From CAZSSM01 sp964609385 (GTDB lineage: Bacteria; Planctomycetota; Planctomycetia; Isosphaerales; Isosphaeraceae), in assembly GCA_964609385.1 (NCBI GenBank), contig CAZSSM010000053.1:1-49438 (forward strand): a DNA stretch of 49,438 bases. Reading direction: 5' to 3'. Positions 1 through 8,417 of the stretch are shown here, piece by piece. The notes under the pieces are model-generated. The model did no database searches, had not been told where the DNA came from, and saw only the letters and a list, made by a program, of their open reading frames with translations. The first letter of the stretch is position 1, and each line of letters begins with the position of its first letter. Position numbers and translations under genes: made by a program.

Positions 1-654
1 CGAGGAGCGGGGGCTCTTTGGCAATTCGGCATTACACGGATCGATATATCGGCTGATCTTCATGCGATCGGCCTCGAGGGTCGCGCATGCGCGGAGGTCT
101 GCTTGCGGTTGGGGTTATGCGGGCTGCGACCCTGCATCGACGAGTAAAATCGGCCGGAAAGCAGGGCCGGAAAAGGGAGGCGTCGGCAAGTGGTGGGATG
201 ATCGTAAGCCTCCGCGAGGCTTCTCCGGATCTTCAAGATTGGTCTCATGGTTCTAGCCTGGCGATCGGAGGTGCCCCACAGCCTCCCAAGCGGAACCGAT
301 TGGACTGGGCCATCTCATAGTCTGGAGCAGACGACTCGAGACACTGAGGCGCACAATCCGACCTCGTCAGTCGGTGTGGACCGCACAACCGTCAGGACCC
401 CGCGTGGGAGGGGGGAATCCGGACGATTTCCACGGCGATCCCCAATCCGACGCGTCGATCGGTAATCCTGACGAAGGCAACGCAAACGCTTGGGCTCGGG
501 CCCTGTCCGGCCGAGCGTTGTCCGTGATCCTTCGACGCGACTTTCCACGACGCAGGGCGTGTCGTGATCCGCGTTTGGTTCGAACGTCGACTCCCGCGCG
601 ACGTTCGGAGCGCCGTCCATGCGGTGATTGATCGGCGGGACTGAGGAGCAAAGC
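1..654. other. Leading region without a supported gene
   Basis: No reading frame here shows a recognisable domain or a ribosome-binding site followed by a convincing protein. The stretch holds a 10-base palindrome CGATATATCG at 42-51 and copy A of a dispersed hairpin repeat at about 109-185 (listed separately). Open frames on both strands across 315-1299 are opposite-strand shadows of the BON gene or arginine/proline-rich noise. The first bases could be the tail of a gene lying outside the window, but nothing identifies it. Confidence 0.5.
109..185 (-). repeat. Dispersed hairpin repeat, copy A
   Basis: Read on the minus strand this matches the stretch at about 47197-47275. Shared blocks are CTTTCCGGCCG, TTTTACTCGTCGATGC, AGCC, GCATAA and AACCG, in the same order and spacing, and weaker similarity (TTTCCG, CCCT) extends upstream. 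The core folds as ATGC-x-GG, a 7-base loop, then CC-y-GCAT. The stem bases are the same in both copies while the loop differs (GTCGCAG here). It could be a MITE or REP-like element or a structured RNA; no transposase is nearby. Confidence 0.6.
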
Positions 655-1359
655 ATGGGGCTCGGTTTGAAAGGGATTTCGTTCGTGGCCGGCCTGTTCA
701 TCCTGGCGGTCAGTGTCGGACACGCACAGCAGTACAACGCATCGCAAGGACAGCGTTCGGCCAACATCTTGGCCGGTGCCTTGAGTCAGGACCAGGCCTT
801 GAGCGGCATCGACGTCGAGATAGAGGTCGCCCACGGTGTGGCCACCCTGAGCGGGACCGTCACGAACGTTTTTCAGAAGCAGCGCTGCCTGGACGTTGCC
901 CACCAGATTCCAGGGATCAATGCGGTCCGCGATGCCCTGGTCATCCGTGATGCCCAGGTCAGCCCAGTCAATTACGACTACGCTCAAGGCATCGATGGTG
1001 GTTACGCTGACGGCGGTTACGTCGGTGGTGGCGAGATGGGTGGTCCGGCGCCCGTCGGTCCGGCCGGTGTCGTCGGCGCCTCCGAAGGCGCGGCCTTGGG
1101 CTACAACCTGCCCGACTACGCCTTCCCCAGCTATGGGATCTATCCCAACGCCAGCACGATCGGCTACCCGAAGGCCTATCCTTGGCAGGCTTGGCCGAAC
1201 ATCGGCCCGTTCTATCCCTACCCCGAGGTTCCCCTCGGTTGGCGTGCTGTGACCTTGCGATGGGACGACGGGATCTGGTGGCTCGACTTCCAAGATCACA
1301 ATCCCCGGCCGTTCTTCTATAATCCCTTCCTGTTCAAGCGATTTAGCTTCACCCGTTGA
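655..1359 (+). CDS. Exported BON-domain protein
   Basis: The product has 234 residues. A signal peptide covers about residues 1-24 (hydrophobic core FVAGLFILAVSVGHAQ). A BON domain follows at about 32-95, with the typical pattern of a GIDVEIEV strand, HGVATLSGTV, and a later AVRDALVI strand. BON domains are small alpha/beta folds thought to bind membranes or phospholipids and are usually periplasmic. The remainder is rich in Gly, Tyr and Pro without a known domain. The ATG at 655 follows GAGGAG at 643-648 with normal spacing; an in-frame TTG at 628 is less likely. The gene stands alone and converges on the next one across a hairpin. Its specific role is unknown. Confidence 0.85.
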   Translation: MGLGLKGISFVAGLFILAVSVGHAQQYNASQGQRSANILAGALSQDQALSGIDVEIEVAHGVATLSGTVTNVFQKQRCLDVAHQIPGINAVRDALVIRDAQVSPVNYDYAQGIDGGYADGGYVGGGEMGGPAPVGPAGVVGASEGAALGYNLPDYAFPSYGIYPNASTIGYPKAYPWQAWPNIGPFYPYPEVPLGWRAVTLRWDDGIWWLDFQDHNPRPFFYNPFLFKRFSFTR

Positions 1360-1402
1360 CGAATTCCGCCTAGGTCACCTGAATCGAATTAAGTTATCTT
1401 TG

Positions 1403-1434
1403 AAGCCGCTCCCTCAGCAATGGGGGATCGGCTT
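1403..1434. terminator. Hairpin between convergent genes
   Basis: AAGCCG at 1403-1408 pairs with CGGCTT at 1429-1434, and CTCCC pairs with the GGGGG run inside it. It lies between the ends of the BON gene (plus) and the transporter gene (minus), so it may end transcription from both sides. There is no long T run, so efficiency is uncertain. Confidence 0.5.
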
Positions 1435-1456
1435 TCATTCATTGATGACGGGACCA

Positions 1457-2983
1457 TCAGTCAGGAAGACCGATCAGCATCGCCAGTCCAAGCAGAAGCA
1501 GGAAACCGGCCGCAAGCAGGTGGAGACCCCGAATGGATCGCCGAGCCCAGCCGACCTTGCCGACGATCTGACTGACCCGAGTGATCATCGCCAAAACGGC
1601 TCCCATGCCTGAGCTAAACGCCACGACTAAGACAACGCCATCGAGAAGACGACCTAGCGCTTCGGCCACCATGAGTAAGGCGATGGCATCCCAGCACGGG
1701 ATCGCGCCAGCCGAGATCGCCGTGATCCAGAACGATGTGGATCGCGGCGATCGATTCATCGAACGCTGCTCGGAATGAAACGACGGCTCGAGCGAAGTCG
1801 ACTCGTGTCCTCCGAGAATTCGCCCGATCTTCCAAGCTCCGACGGCCGCGATGACCAGGCCCGCGCCTTGGAGCACGAATAGACCGACCCGCTCGTGTGA
1901 CTCGGGGTTGAAGTACCAGAGAATCAACGCAATCGCTAGGACGATCCCTGCATGAACCCCCGTGGTGACGACGGCTAAGCTGAGCGCTCGCATCGAAGAG
2001 ACGCCCGGACGATCGGCCAAGCTGGCCGCCGCGATCACCCCTTTCCCATGGCCTGGTTGAAGCGCGTGAAGCGCCCCGAGGATGACCGCGGCGATCAGCA
2101 GCAAGAACCCGCTTCCTGAGTCAAGCTGGCCGTCCAAGAGTCGGGTGAATGGGGTGTCCCCTAACGACCGATTCGAAGGAGAAGTCGGCTTGATTCGGAG
2201 AGCCGCTGACGTCGAGCCTTCGGCGATCGTCGATCGACTCTCATCCTCCATTTGGTCTATTGTTTGTTTATTGGATGGTTGTCCTGAGGAGCTGTCAGTC
2301 GATCGCCTGTCGATCGATCGGGGCCGTCGACATTCAACAACGACCCGTCTGGTCCGCGTCTCCTCTTCGTCGCTGAGCATCCAAGTCGGTCGGGTCGTGA
2401 TCGATTCGACGTTTTCTGGTAGGTCGTTTCCTACCAAATCCACGCCATCACGCGCGCGAATCGCCAAACGGCTTGTCCCTTCGCTCGATCGGTAGTTGCG
2501 GTCCTCGACGACCAACGCGTTGCTTACGGCTGTCGGCCCATCATCGGACTCTTCGGGCAAGTCGACACGATACGTGAAGGTATAAAGGGGGTGCTCCTCG
2601 ACGACCCAAGACATCCCCTGGGCCTTAACATCCAGTTCGCGACCGTCCCAGGTCACGAGGAAGCCACGAGCGTTCAGCGGTTCCAGCTCCCGCCCATAGC
2701 GCTCGAACCATTCGGCGAGGGTCCCACCTTCGATGCGGCCGACGAGGCGTCGGAGGTCTCGAGTGAGGGTCAATTCCGAGAGGCTGACCTCATAACGAAT
2801 CTCTAGCGATGCGGGTCCAACAATCACTTGGATCGATCGGTCGACCCGCTCGTTCGGGATGTCGTGCGCCCAACATCTCGTTGAGGGAACCGGTATAAAG
2901 GCGATGATCAAGATCGCGATGATGGAGAAACACCACGACCCGAGCATCCCGTTCTGATCGTGCCGAATCGATTGAAGATCCAT
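1457..2983 (-). CDS. NicO/RcnA-type nickel/cobalt transporter with periplasmic N-terminal domain
   Basis: This inner-membrane protein has about 508 residues. After a signal or anchor segment (SIIAILIIAFIPV) comes a periplasmic beta-rich domain of about 200 residues starting near AHDIPNERV, then a polar linker, then a membrane domain. The membrane domain carries ALHALQPGHGKGVIAAASL, the signature of the NicO/RcnA (HoxN-like) nickel/cobalt permeases, and a second half with SAGAIPCWDAIALL, the usual internal partner motif. The family moves Ni2+ or Co2+ in or out; direction cannot be told here. The cytoplasmic His-rich loop of E. coli RcnA is not seen. The ATG at 2983 is chosen because GGGAG lies 9 bases upstream; ATGs at 2947, 3004 and 3037 are alternatives. 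It is the last gene of the long minus-strand block. Confidence 0.8.
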   Translation of the reverse strand: MDLQSIRHDQNGMLGSWCFSIIAILIIAFIPVPSTRCWAHDIPNERVDRSIQVIVGPASLEIRYEVSLSELTLTRDLRRLVGRIEGGTLAEWFERYGRELEPLNARGFLVTWDGRELDVKAQGMSWVVEEHPLYTFTYRVDLPEESDDGPTAVSNALVVEDRNYRSSEGTSRLAIRARDGVDLVGNDLPENVESITTRPTWMLSDEEETRTRRVVVECRRPRSIDRRSTDSSSGQPSNKQTIDQMEDESRSTIAEGSTSAALRIKPTSPSNRSLGDTPFTRLLDGQLDSGSGFLLLIAAVILGALHALQPGHGKGVIAAASLADRPGVSSMRALSLAVVTTGVHAGIVLAIALILWYFNPESHERVGLFVLQGAGLVIAAVGAWKIGRILGGHESTSLEPSFHSEQRSMNRSPRSTSFWITAISAGAIPCWDAIALLMVAEALGRLLDGVVLVVAFSSGMGAVLAMITRVSQIVGKVGWARRSIRGLHLLAAGFLLLLGLAMLIGLPD

Positions 2984-3051
2984 CCCGAGCGTCTCCCGCA
3001 CCATGAGTCGTCTGTAGACCCATCGATTGGAGGGCATCTCCGAGGTTCAGG

Positions 3052-3513
3052 TCAAGCCTCGAACGGGAGGGAGTCGTCCGGTTCGTCTTCGAGGTCCTCG
3101 ATCGGCAGGATGGTCTCGGCAAGCAACTCAGCATAGTGCTTCTGGAGGGCGCGTTCGACATGGTGGGTGACGACGCCTTCGCGGATCGGCTTGGTCAGGA
3201 CGCAGAAGACCTGAGCCATCAAGGCTTTCCGGAGCAGGCTGGGGCTTTCCGACGAGCCTGTCAGTAGGATCGCGGGAAGGTCGACGCGCGCTTGTCGGAC
3301 AGCCTGGATCGTCTCCAAGCCGGTCATCTGCGGCATATACATATCGACCAATAGGAGGTGAATCCGCTCACGCTGGACGATTCGAATCGCCTCTTGACCA
3401 TCCTGGGCTGTATGCGTTTGAAAACCAGCAGGATCGAAGATTTCCCGCAGGACGCGACGGGCATCCGAATCGTCATCGGCAATGAGTAGGGAAAACCTCG
3501 AAGTCGCAACCAT
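3052..3513 (-). CDS. Stand-alone response regulator (receiver domain)
   Basis: The product has 153 residues and is almost entirely a receiver domain. The acidic pair ADDD is at 12-15, the phospho-acceptor is Asp57 in LLLVDMYMP, the conserved Thr/Ser is in LLTGSS, and the conserved Lys is at 108 in TKP. There is no DNA-binding or enzymatic output domain; the acidic tail (EDLEDEPDDSLP) is short. It is therefore a single-domain regulator acting by protein contact, probably as a phosphorelay shuttle or allosteric switch. No histidine kinase is adjacent. The ATG at 3513 begins the domain cleanly; longer frames upstream add unconserved sequence. It lies 68 bases before the transporter gene on the same strand. 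Confidence 0.88.
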   Translation of the reverse strand: MVATSRFSLLIADDDSDARRVLREIFDPAGFQTHTAQDGQEAIRIVQRERIHLLLVDMYMPQMTGLETIQAVRQARVDLPAILLTGSSESPSLLRKALMAQVFCVLTKPIREGVVTHHVERALQKHYAELLAETILPIEDLEDEPDDSLPFEA

Positions 3514-3717
3514 CACGGCCTCGATCGGGGATCGGTTACAGGATGATGCTTTGGGCGAGGATACGCACGGCTTTCCAGCAAAACCTATTCCAGGCCAAAC
3601 CAACGGGTCTCGAGAACGCTTGACCTTGACCTAAGGTCTGGCAATTAAGCGAGTTACTGAGTGATGCAGAGCCGCAACACGTCCGAGCGTGGTCGCGGCT
3701 TGACGGGACGCAGCCTG

Positions 3718-4923
3718 TCAATTCTGCAGGTCGGGCGCGTGCATGTCCGACGTGTTCGCATTGATTTGGTCGGCCAGCCGACGAAGGAACCCGCTCGCTT
3801 GAATCCCTAAGGAATATGGTTCGAAAATCTTGCCCTGAACCAATGCCTCGAGATTGCCCTGGACGCGGCCGAAGACATGGCGTTCAAGCAATTCGCCTTG
3901 CGCGTTCTTGGCTTGGACGAAAGCGGGAAGATACGATTCAGGATCGAGGGCAACGATCCAGTATTCGCCGCTCGGCGTCAGGCGACCGAAGGCAGGGCAG
4001 GGCTCGTCGCGGCCGGGGACGCTGATCTCTCCTAGCCCTCGGAGTCGTTGCTCCTCAGGGACCGATGAGGCCAACGCCTCCTCCATTCGAGTCAAGATCG
4101 TATCGAAGCCGGCGTGGTAAATCGCGTGCCTCGAGTTGCTCCGGACCAAGGCGCTGTCCGGGTCCAGGCTCATCGGGGGCAAGGGCGAGGCCATTTTGAC
4201 GTGCATCTTGCGTAGAGGATCAGCCGAGTCGTAGATCACGACTCGGCCTTGTTCCGGGCCCTCGGTCCATTCGAGGCGGACCGCCATACGCGGTTGCCGG
4301 CGAATGCTCATGAGAACGGTCTCGAAGGGCGGCATCCGGTCGTGGATCCGCTCCTGGCGTGAGAGCAGGACCTGGTAGTTGGTTAATCCCTCCAGGGCCT
4401 GCCGCGATCGCGACAGGAGCTCGCCCGGAGACCCCGACGCAAACTCGTCGGGGCTGGCAGGTCGGCGAAATCCGACGGTCGCGCGGTCACCTCGACCGCG
4501 CGAGGACCGATCGGCGGAATCGCCGAACGGATCGGAATTTGTGTCGTCCTGATCCGGATTCAGGAACGGATCTGACAAATCGAGGGGATCGGGCTCGGAC
4601 GGTTCCCCATCAGGTGATTCGGGCCCGGGAGCTTCCAGTTGATCTTCCGGAGATTCCGTCGTATCGCCGTTCGAGGGTCCGGACGGCACACTTGGGGCCA
4701 TGGAGGGGACGAAGTGTCCTGCACCGAGTCGAGCGCCCACCTCATCGTAAGGAACCGTCGCACCGAGTTGCTTCAGCGGACGACCGCCGTTGGTATGCGG
4801 CCACGTGGCGCAACCGCTCACCAAGACGAACAGGACGAGGGTCAGCACTCCGACCAGGATGGGAAGCCCCGTCCGTCGGTGGGCGTTGAGATTAGTCATG
4901 GTTCGGCTTGGAATTGCCTGCAT
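3718..4923 (-). CDS. DUF1571 family lipoprotein
   Basis: The product has about 401 residues. A lipoprotein signal ends in LVSGC with the lipidation cysteine near residue 38. A disordered, acidic, Pro/Ser/Asp-rich linker follows (about 40-160). The C-terminal 230 residues match DUF1571: a YQVLLSRQERI start, RRQPRMAVRLEWTEG, and GRVVIYD. This family is common in planctomycetes and resembles LolA/LolB-type outer-membrane lipoprotein carriers in fold; that link is inference. The ATG at 4923 has GGAAGGGG about 11 bases upstream; the ATG at 4899 would also keep the signal. It sits between DUF6702 and the response regulator on the same strand but with gaps over 200 bases, so co-transcription is uncertain. 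Confidence 0.75.
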   Translation of the reverse strand: MQAIPSRTMTNLNAHRRTGLPILVGVLTLVLFVLVSGCATWPHTNGGRPLKQLGATVPYDEVGARLGAGHFVPSMAPSVPSGPSNGDTTESPEDQLEAPGPESPDGEPSEPDPLDLSDPFLNPDQDDTNSDPFGDSADRSSRGRGDRATVGFRRPASPDEFASGSPGELLSRSRQALEGLTNYQVLLSRQERIHDRMPPFETVLMSIRRQPRMAVRLEWTEGPEQGRVVIYDSADPLRKMHVKMASPLPPMSLDPDSALVRSNSRHAIYHAGFDTILTRMEEALASSVPEEQRLRGLGEISVPGRDEPCPAFGRLTPSGEYWIVALDPESYLPAFVQAKNAQGELLERHVFGRVQGNLEALVQGKIFEPYSLGIQASGFLRRLADQINANTSDMHAPDLQN

Positions 4924-5196
4924 GATGGGGTCGTCCCCTTCCTTGGGGTCCTGGGTCGGCACATCTTCGACGACGGAACCCGGTTCGATCCCGGACCGGA
5001 CGCTCGGCCCTTGGGAACCTGATCGGCGTCGCGAAGTCGATCGACCCTCGGCATCGACACGCTCAACACGAGCCCGGAAAGCCAACCCGTCAGAAACGAG
5101 CGGGCAAGGTGTCCGGTTCGAATCGAGGGGCCCCGATGACCAGTTGTTGGGGCTCTGTATCAGAGTCGGCTTTTTCCGGCAAGGAGGATCGTATCG

Positions 5197-5781
5197 TCAT
5201 AGAAGTTCGAGACGTCGGACGGGGTCTTGCCGGCTAAATCGGTACGCCTTGCGCAGATCGCCGTCTCGGAAACGGACCGTGTTGATCTGGTCGTCCTGCA
5301 ATTCGAAAAAGACCGAGTGCCGAACCATCAGGCCGTTCAGGCTCGGAAAGCCGGACTCGGGACTGATCACTTCGAAATAGAGCCACGCGATCTCGCCACG
5401 CGTCTCCAGGCCGACCCAACCGATCTCGGACGGTTCGGAAGTCTCATCTCGACCGATCCGGAACCGATCGCCCAGATAGTCGACGATGTGGGTTACCGCC
5501 GCCTCGTCTTCCAGTGGAATCTTCTGATCGGCCAGAGCAGCGACGACACGCTCAAGGTCCGCTGCATTCACCTGAAGGGCGACTTCGATCCGGCCGGTCT
5601 CTCGGTTCAATTCCGCCTCGGCCACCGAGGTGTGGAACGGGTGTCGAACCGACTCCAAGCCGATGGCCAGACTTGAGGTGCTCGTCCCCAGGATGAAGAT
5701 TGAAGCGACGAGCACGATCAACCGCAACGTCACGATCACTCGATCGTCCCCCGATCTCGTTGTACGGCCTCGAATCAGCAT
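5197..5781 (-). CDS. DUF6702 family exported protein
   Basis: The product has about 194 residues. A signal peptide (LRLIVLVASIFILGTSTSSLA) is followed by HPFHTSVAEAELNRETG, the typical start of DUF6702, then a beta-rich body with NAADLERVVAAL and FELQDDQINTV. The family has no known activity; in other phyla it is often encoded beside an M1-family peptidase, as it is here. A frame from a TTG at 5790 is open. The ATG at 5781 lacks a Shine-Dalgarno sequence, whereas a GTG at 5739 has GGGGGA 7 bases upstream and would still give a complete signal peptide. The gene lies 94 bases downstream of the M1 gene. It probably acts in the periplasm with that peptidase. Confidence 0.75.
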   Translation of the reverse strand: MLIRGRTTRSGDDRVIVTLRLIVLVASIFILGTSTSSLAIGLESVRHPFHTSVAEAELNRETGRIEVALQVNAADLERVVAALADQKIPLEDEAAVTHIVDYLGDRFRIGRDETSEPSEIGWVGLETRGEIAWLYFEVISPESGFPSLNGLMVRHSVFFELQDDQINTVRFRDGDLRKAYRFSRQDPVRRLELL

Positions 5782-5884
5782 TTTTTTCAATAACGAAGAT
5801 CGCGAGCGGACAAGACAAACTCCAGCCCGCCCGCGTTGCCCGAGGTAAAGAAGCGCCGCTAAACCGAGCAGACAATGTCAGATG

Positions 5885-8239
5885 TCATGAGTCATCCGAG
5901 TCGTCGTCCTTCTCTTCCGTTTCTTCCTCTTCGCGTCGTTGTTGTTGCATCGGGTTGTTCGAAGAGCGATTGAAGCGGAACATCTCGAAGCGGGACCTCG
6001 TGGGCCGCCTCGGGAAGATGTTATTGTCGGTGTTGGCGTCGGCGGTCTCGCGGTTGGGATCGAGCACGAACTCCCGGACCGGCTTTTCCAGGACGAGGAG
6101 CTTGGTGACCCGCTCGTTATTGCGTCGCCAGATCTCAGCAGGGATCCGGACCTCCTCGGTCGTGTCGTCCTCGTAGGTCACCCCGATGATCAAGGGCATG
6201 ACCAAGCCGCCGAGATTCCGGAACTCCAGAACATAGAAGAATGCCTCGAGTTCCAACAGTTCCCGATCCTTGTCGTCGAGCCGTTCCAGGAACCGCTCGT
6301 ACTCACGACGTTCCGATTCGGTGACGTCCAGCGGATCGTACTCGTTGTAGAAATCGAGCAGTTCGGGGAATGCATCGGTACGCTTAGGCAGTTCACGATT
6401 TCGGCGCTGGCTGAGCGTGATCGGCCGCTCGGACTCGCGCTCGCGTTGGTACTCGGAATCCTCTTCAGGGTCACCTGAGTCGACGGAGTAGACTTGCACG
6501 TCTTCCAACGAAATATCGACGTAGTCGGTCGTATAGAACCAACCGCGCCAGAACCAGTCGAGGTCGATCCCAGAGGCGTCTTCCATGGTCCGGAAGAAGT
6601 CGGAGGGCATCGGCCGCTTGAACTTCCAGCGGCGGGCATACTCGCGGAAGGCGTGATCGAACAGCTCGCGGCCCAACACGGTCTCTCGGAGAACGTTCAG
6701 CGCGGTGGCCGGCTTGGCGTAAGCATTGCTGCCGAATTGGAGGATCGACTCGCTGTTGGTCATGATCGGCACTTGGTTCTCACTGACCATGTAGGGCACG
6801 ATGGCCGCCGGCTCACCACGCCGCGAGGGATAGTCGGGCTCCCATTCCTGCTCGGTCAGATATTGCAGGAACGTGTTGATCCCCTCGTCCATCCAGGTCC
6901 ATTGCCGCTCATCGCTGTTCACAATCATCGGGAAGTAGTTGTGCCCGACCTCGTGGATGATCACCGAGATCAGGCCGTACTTGGTCCGTGAGGAGTACGT
7001 TCCGTCCTTCTCGGGGCGCGGACCGTTGAAGCAGATCATCGGATATTCCATACCGCCGATCGGCCCGTTGACCGAAATCGCCGTCGGATACGGATAATCG
7101 AAGGTGTACTTCGAGTAGACGTCGAGGGTGTGGATGATCGACTGGGTCGAGTACCGACTCCAGAGCGGCTCGCCCTCGTTCGGGTAGAAGCTCATGCACA
7201 TAACGGTTTGTCCGCCGACCTCGTGGCCTTGCGCGTCCCAGATAAACTTACGCGAGCTGGCCCAGGCGAAGTCGCGGACGTTGTCGGCCTTGAAGAGCCA
7301 GGTCTTGGTCCCTTCGGGCTCGGACGATTCGTTGGCCTCGGCTTCCTCGGGGGTGACGACGAAGACGAGTTCGTCGGAGGTCCGGGCCTTCTCGTAACGC
7401 TCGAGTTGCTCGGACGTCAGCACTTCCTCGGCGTTGAGCAGGACGCCCGAGGCGGCCACGACGTGATCTTCGGGTACGGTGATCCGGACCAGATAGTCGC
7501 CCAGATCGAGCGTAAACTCGCCGCTGCCCAGAAACTGCTTGTGCTGCCAGCCGGTCACGTCGTTGTAGGCAGCCATCCGAGGGAACCACTGGGCGATCTC
7601 GTAGATGTAGTTGTCATCCTCTTCGAAGTACTCGTATCCGGTCCGACCGCCGATTAGCCGGGCGTCGTTGATCGCATAGTTCCAGTCGACGGAGAACTTC
7701 AACTCGGCGCCGGGTGCTAAAGGCTCGTCCAGATCGATCCGCATCATCGTCTTGACGACGGTGAATTCCAGCGGTTGTCCAGAGCTGTCGACGACCCGGC
7801 TAATGTTGACACCGCCGTCAAAGCTTTGGCGAGCCAACAGCGAACGGATCTGACGGAAGGAGGGGCGTCGGAGACTCGGCGCGGTCTGGGTCAAGACGGC
7901 ATCGCTATCCGGCTTGAAGATGTTGGCATCCAACTGCATCCAGAGGTAGCCGAGGTCGTCAGGTGATCGGTTGGTATAGGTGACTGTCTCGGTCCCCGAG
8001 ACGCGTTGGTTTTCGTCGTCCAGGGTGACATCGATGACGTAGTCGGCCCGCTGCTGCCAGTAGTCGCGGCCTGGTGCACCTGAAGCGGTCCGGACGGCCG
8101 TCGGTGTCGGCAGGACTTCTTCGAGTTGGCGGAACTTGTCGATCTGGTCGAACTTGGTGGGCGGATCGTCCTGGGCGAAGCTCACGGAGACCGAAAGGAG
8201 CAAGCCGGACAAAGCGGCGAGTCGGGTGAGGGTGGGCAT
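5885..8239 (-). CDS. Exported M1-family zinc metallopeptidase
   Basis: The product has 784 residues with a signal peptide ending near SVSFAQ. The M1 zinc site is intact: HEVGH at about 429-433 and the third ligand Glu at about 452 in WMDEGIN. The N-terminus-binding motif appears as GGMEY (GxMEN in classic aminopeptidases) at about 396-400. An N-terminal beta-domain precedes the catalytic domain. The C-terminal 170 residues are charged and end in an acidic tail (EEEETEEKDDDSDDS). M1 enzymes remove N-terminal residues from peptides, here presumably in the periplasm. The ATG at 8239 has AGGA 11 bases upstream. It follows the amidohydrolase block by 178 bases and precedes DUF6702 by 94. Confidence 0.92.
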   Translation of the reverse strand: MPTLTRLAALSGLLLSVSVSFAQDDPPTKFDQIDKFRQLEEVLPTPTAVRTASGAPGRDYWQQRADYVIDVTLDDENQRVSGTETVTYTNRSPDDLGYLWMQLDANIFKPDSDAVLTQTAPSLRRPSFRQIRSLLARQSFDGGVNISRVVDSSGQPLEFTVVKTMMRIDLDEPLAPGAELKFSVDWNYAINDARLIGGRTGYEYFEEDDNYIYEIAQWFPRMAAYNDVTGWQHKQFLGSGEFTLDLGDYLVRITVPEDHVVAASGVLLNAEEVLTSEQLERYEKARTSDELVFVVTPEEAEANESSEPEGTKTWLFKADNVRDFAWASSRKFIWDAQGHEVGGQTVMCMSFYPNEGEPLWSRYSTQSIIHTLDVYSKYTFDYPYPTAISVNGPIGGMEYPMICFNGPRPEKDGTYSSRTKYGLISVIIHEVGHNYFPMIVNSDERQWTWMDEGINTFLQYLTEQEWEPDYPSRRGEPAAIVPYMVSENQVPIMTNSESILQFGSNAYAKPATALNVLRETVLGRELFDHAFREYARRWKFKRPMPSDFFRTMEDASGIDLDWFWRGWFYTTDYVDISLEDVQVYSVDSGDPEEDSEYQRERESERPITLSQRRNRELPKRTDAFPELLDFYNEYDPLDVTESERREYERFLERLDDKDRELLELEAFFYVLEFRNLGGLVMPLIIGVTYEDDTTEEVRIPAEIWRRNNERVTKLLVLEKPVREFVLDPNRETADANTDNNIFPRRPTRSRFEMFRFNRSSNNPMQQQRREEEETEEKDDDSDDS

Positions 8240-8417
8240 ACGGTTCGAGGTCCTGATGGGGGCAACATTTGGGAGGGTTCGATCCGGCGGGGGGAGAGGA
8301 GAGCCCATCCGAACCTGTCACGATTCCAACGAAGAAAAACAGACTCATCCTGAGAGGTGGGAGGCGTGACGGCCATCTGAGAACGCTCAGGCCGTCACGC
8401 TCGCGATCTCGATCCGA

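Noticed and set aside
109..161. Resemblance of the repeat to integron attC sites (GTTATGC, GCATAAC)
   Set aside because: The required GTTRRRY/RYYYAAC pairs and the imperfect long stem with extrahelical bases are absent, and no integrase or cassette array is present.
367..1299. 310-codon minus-strand frame opposite the BON gene
   Set aside because: Shadow of the BON gene, with an Arg/Gly-rich noise composition.
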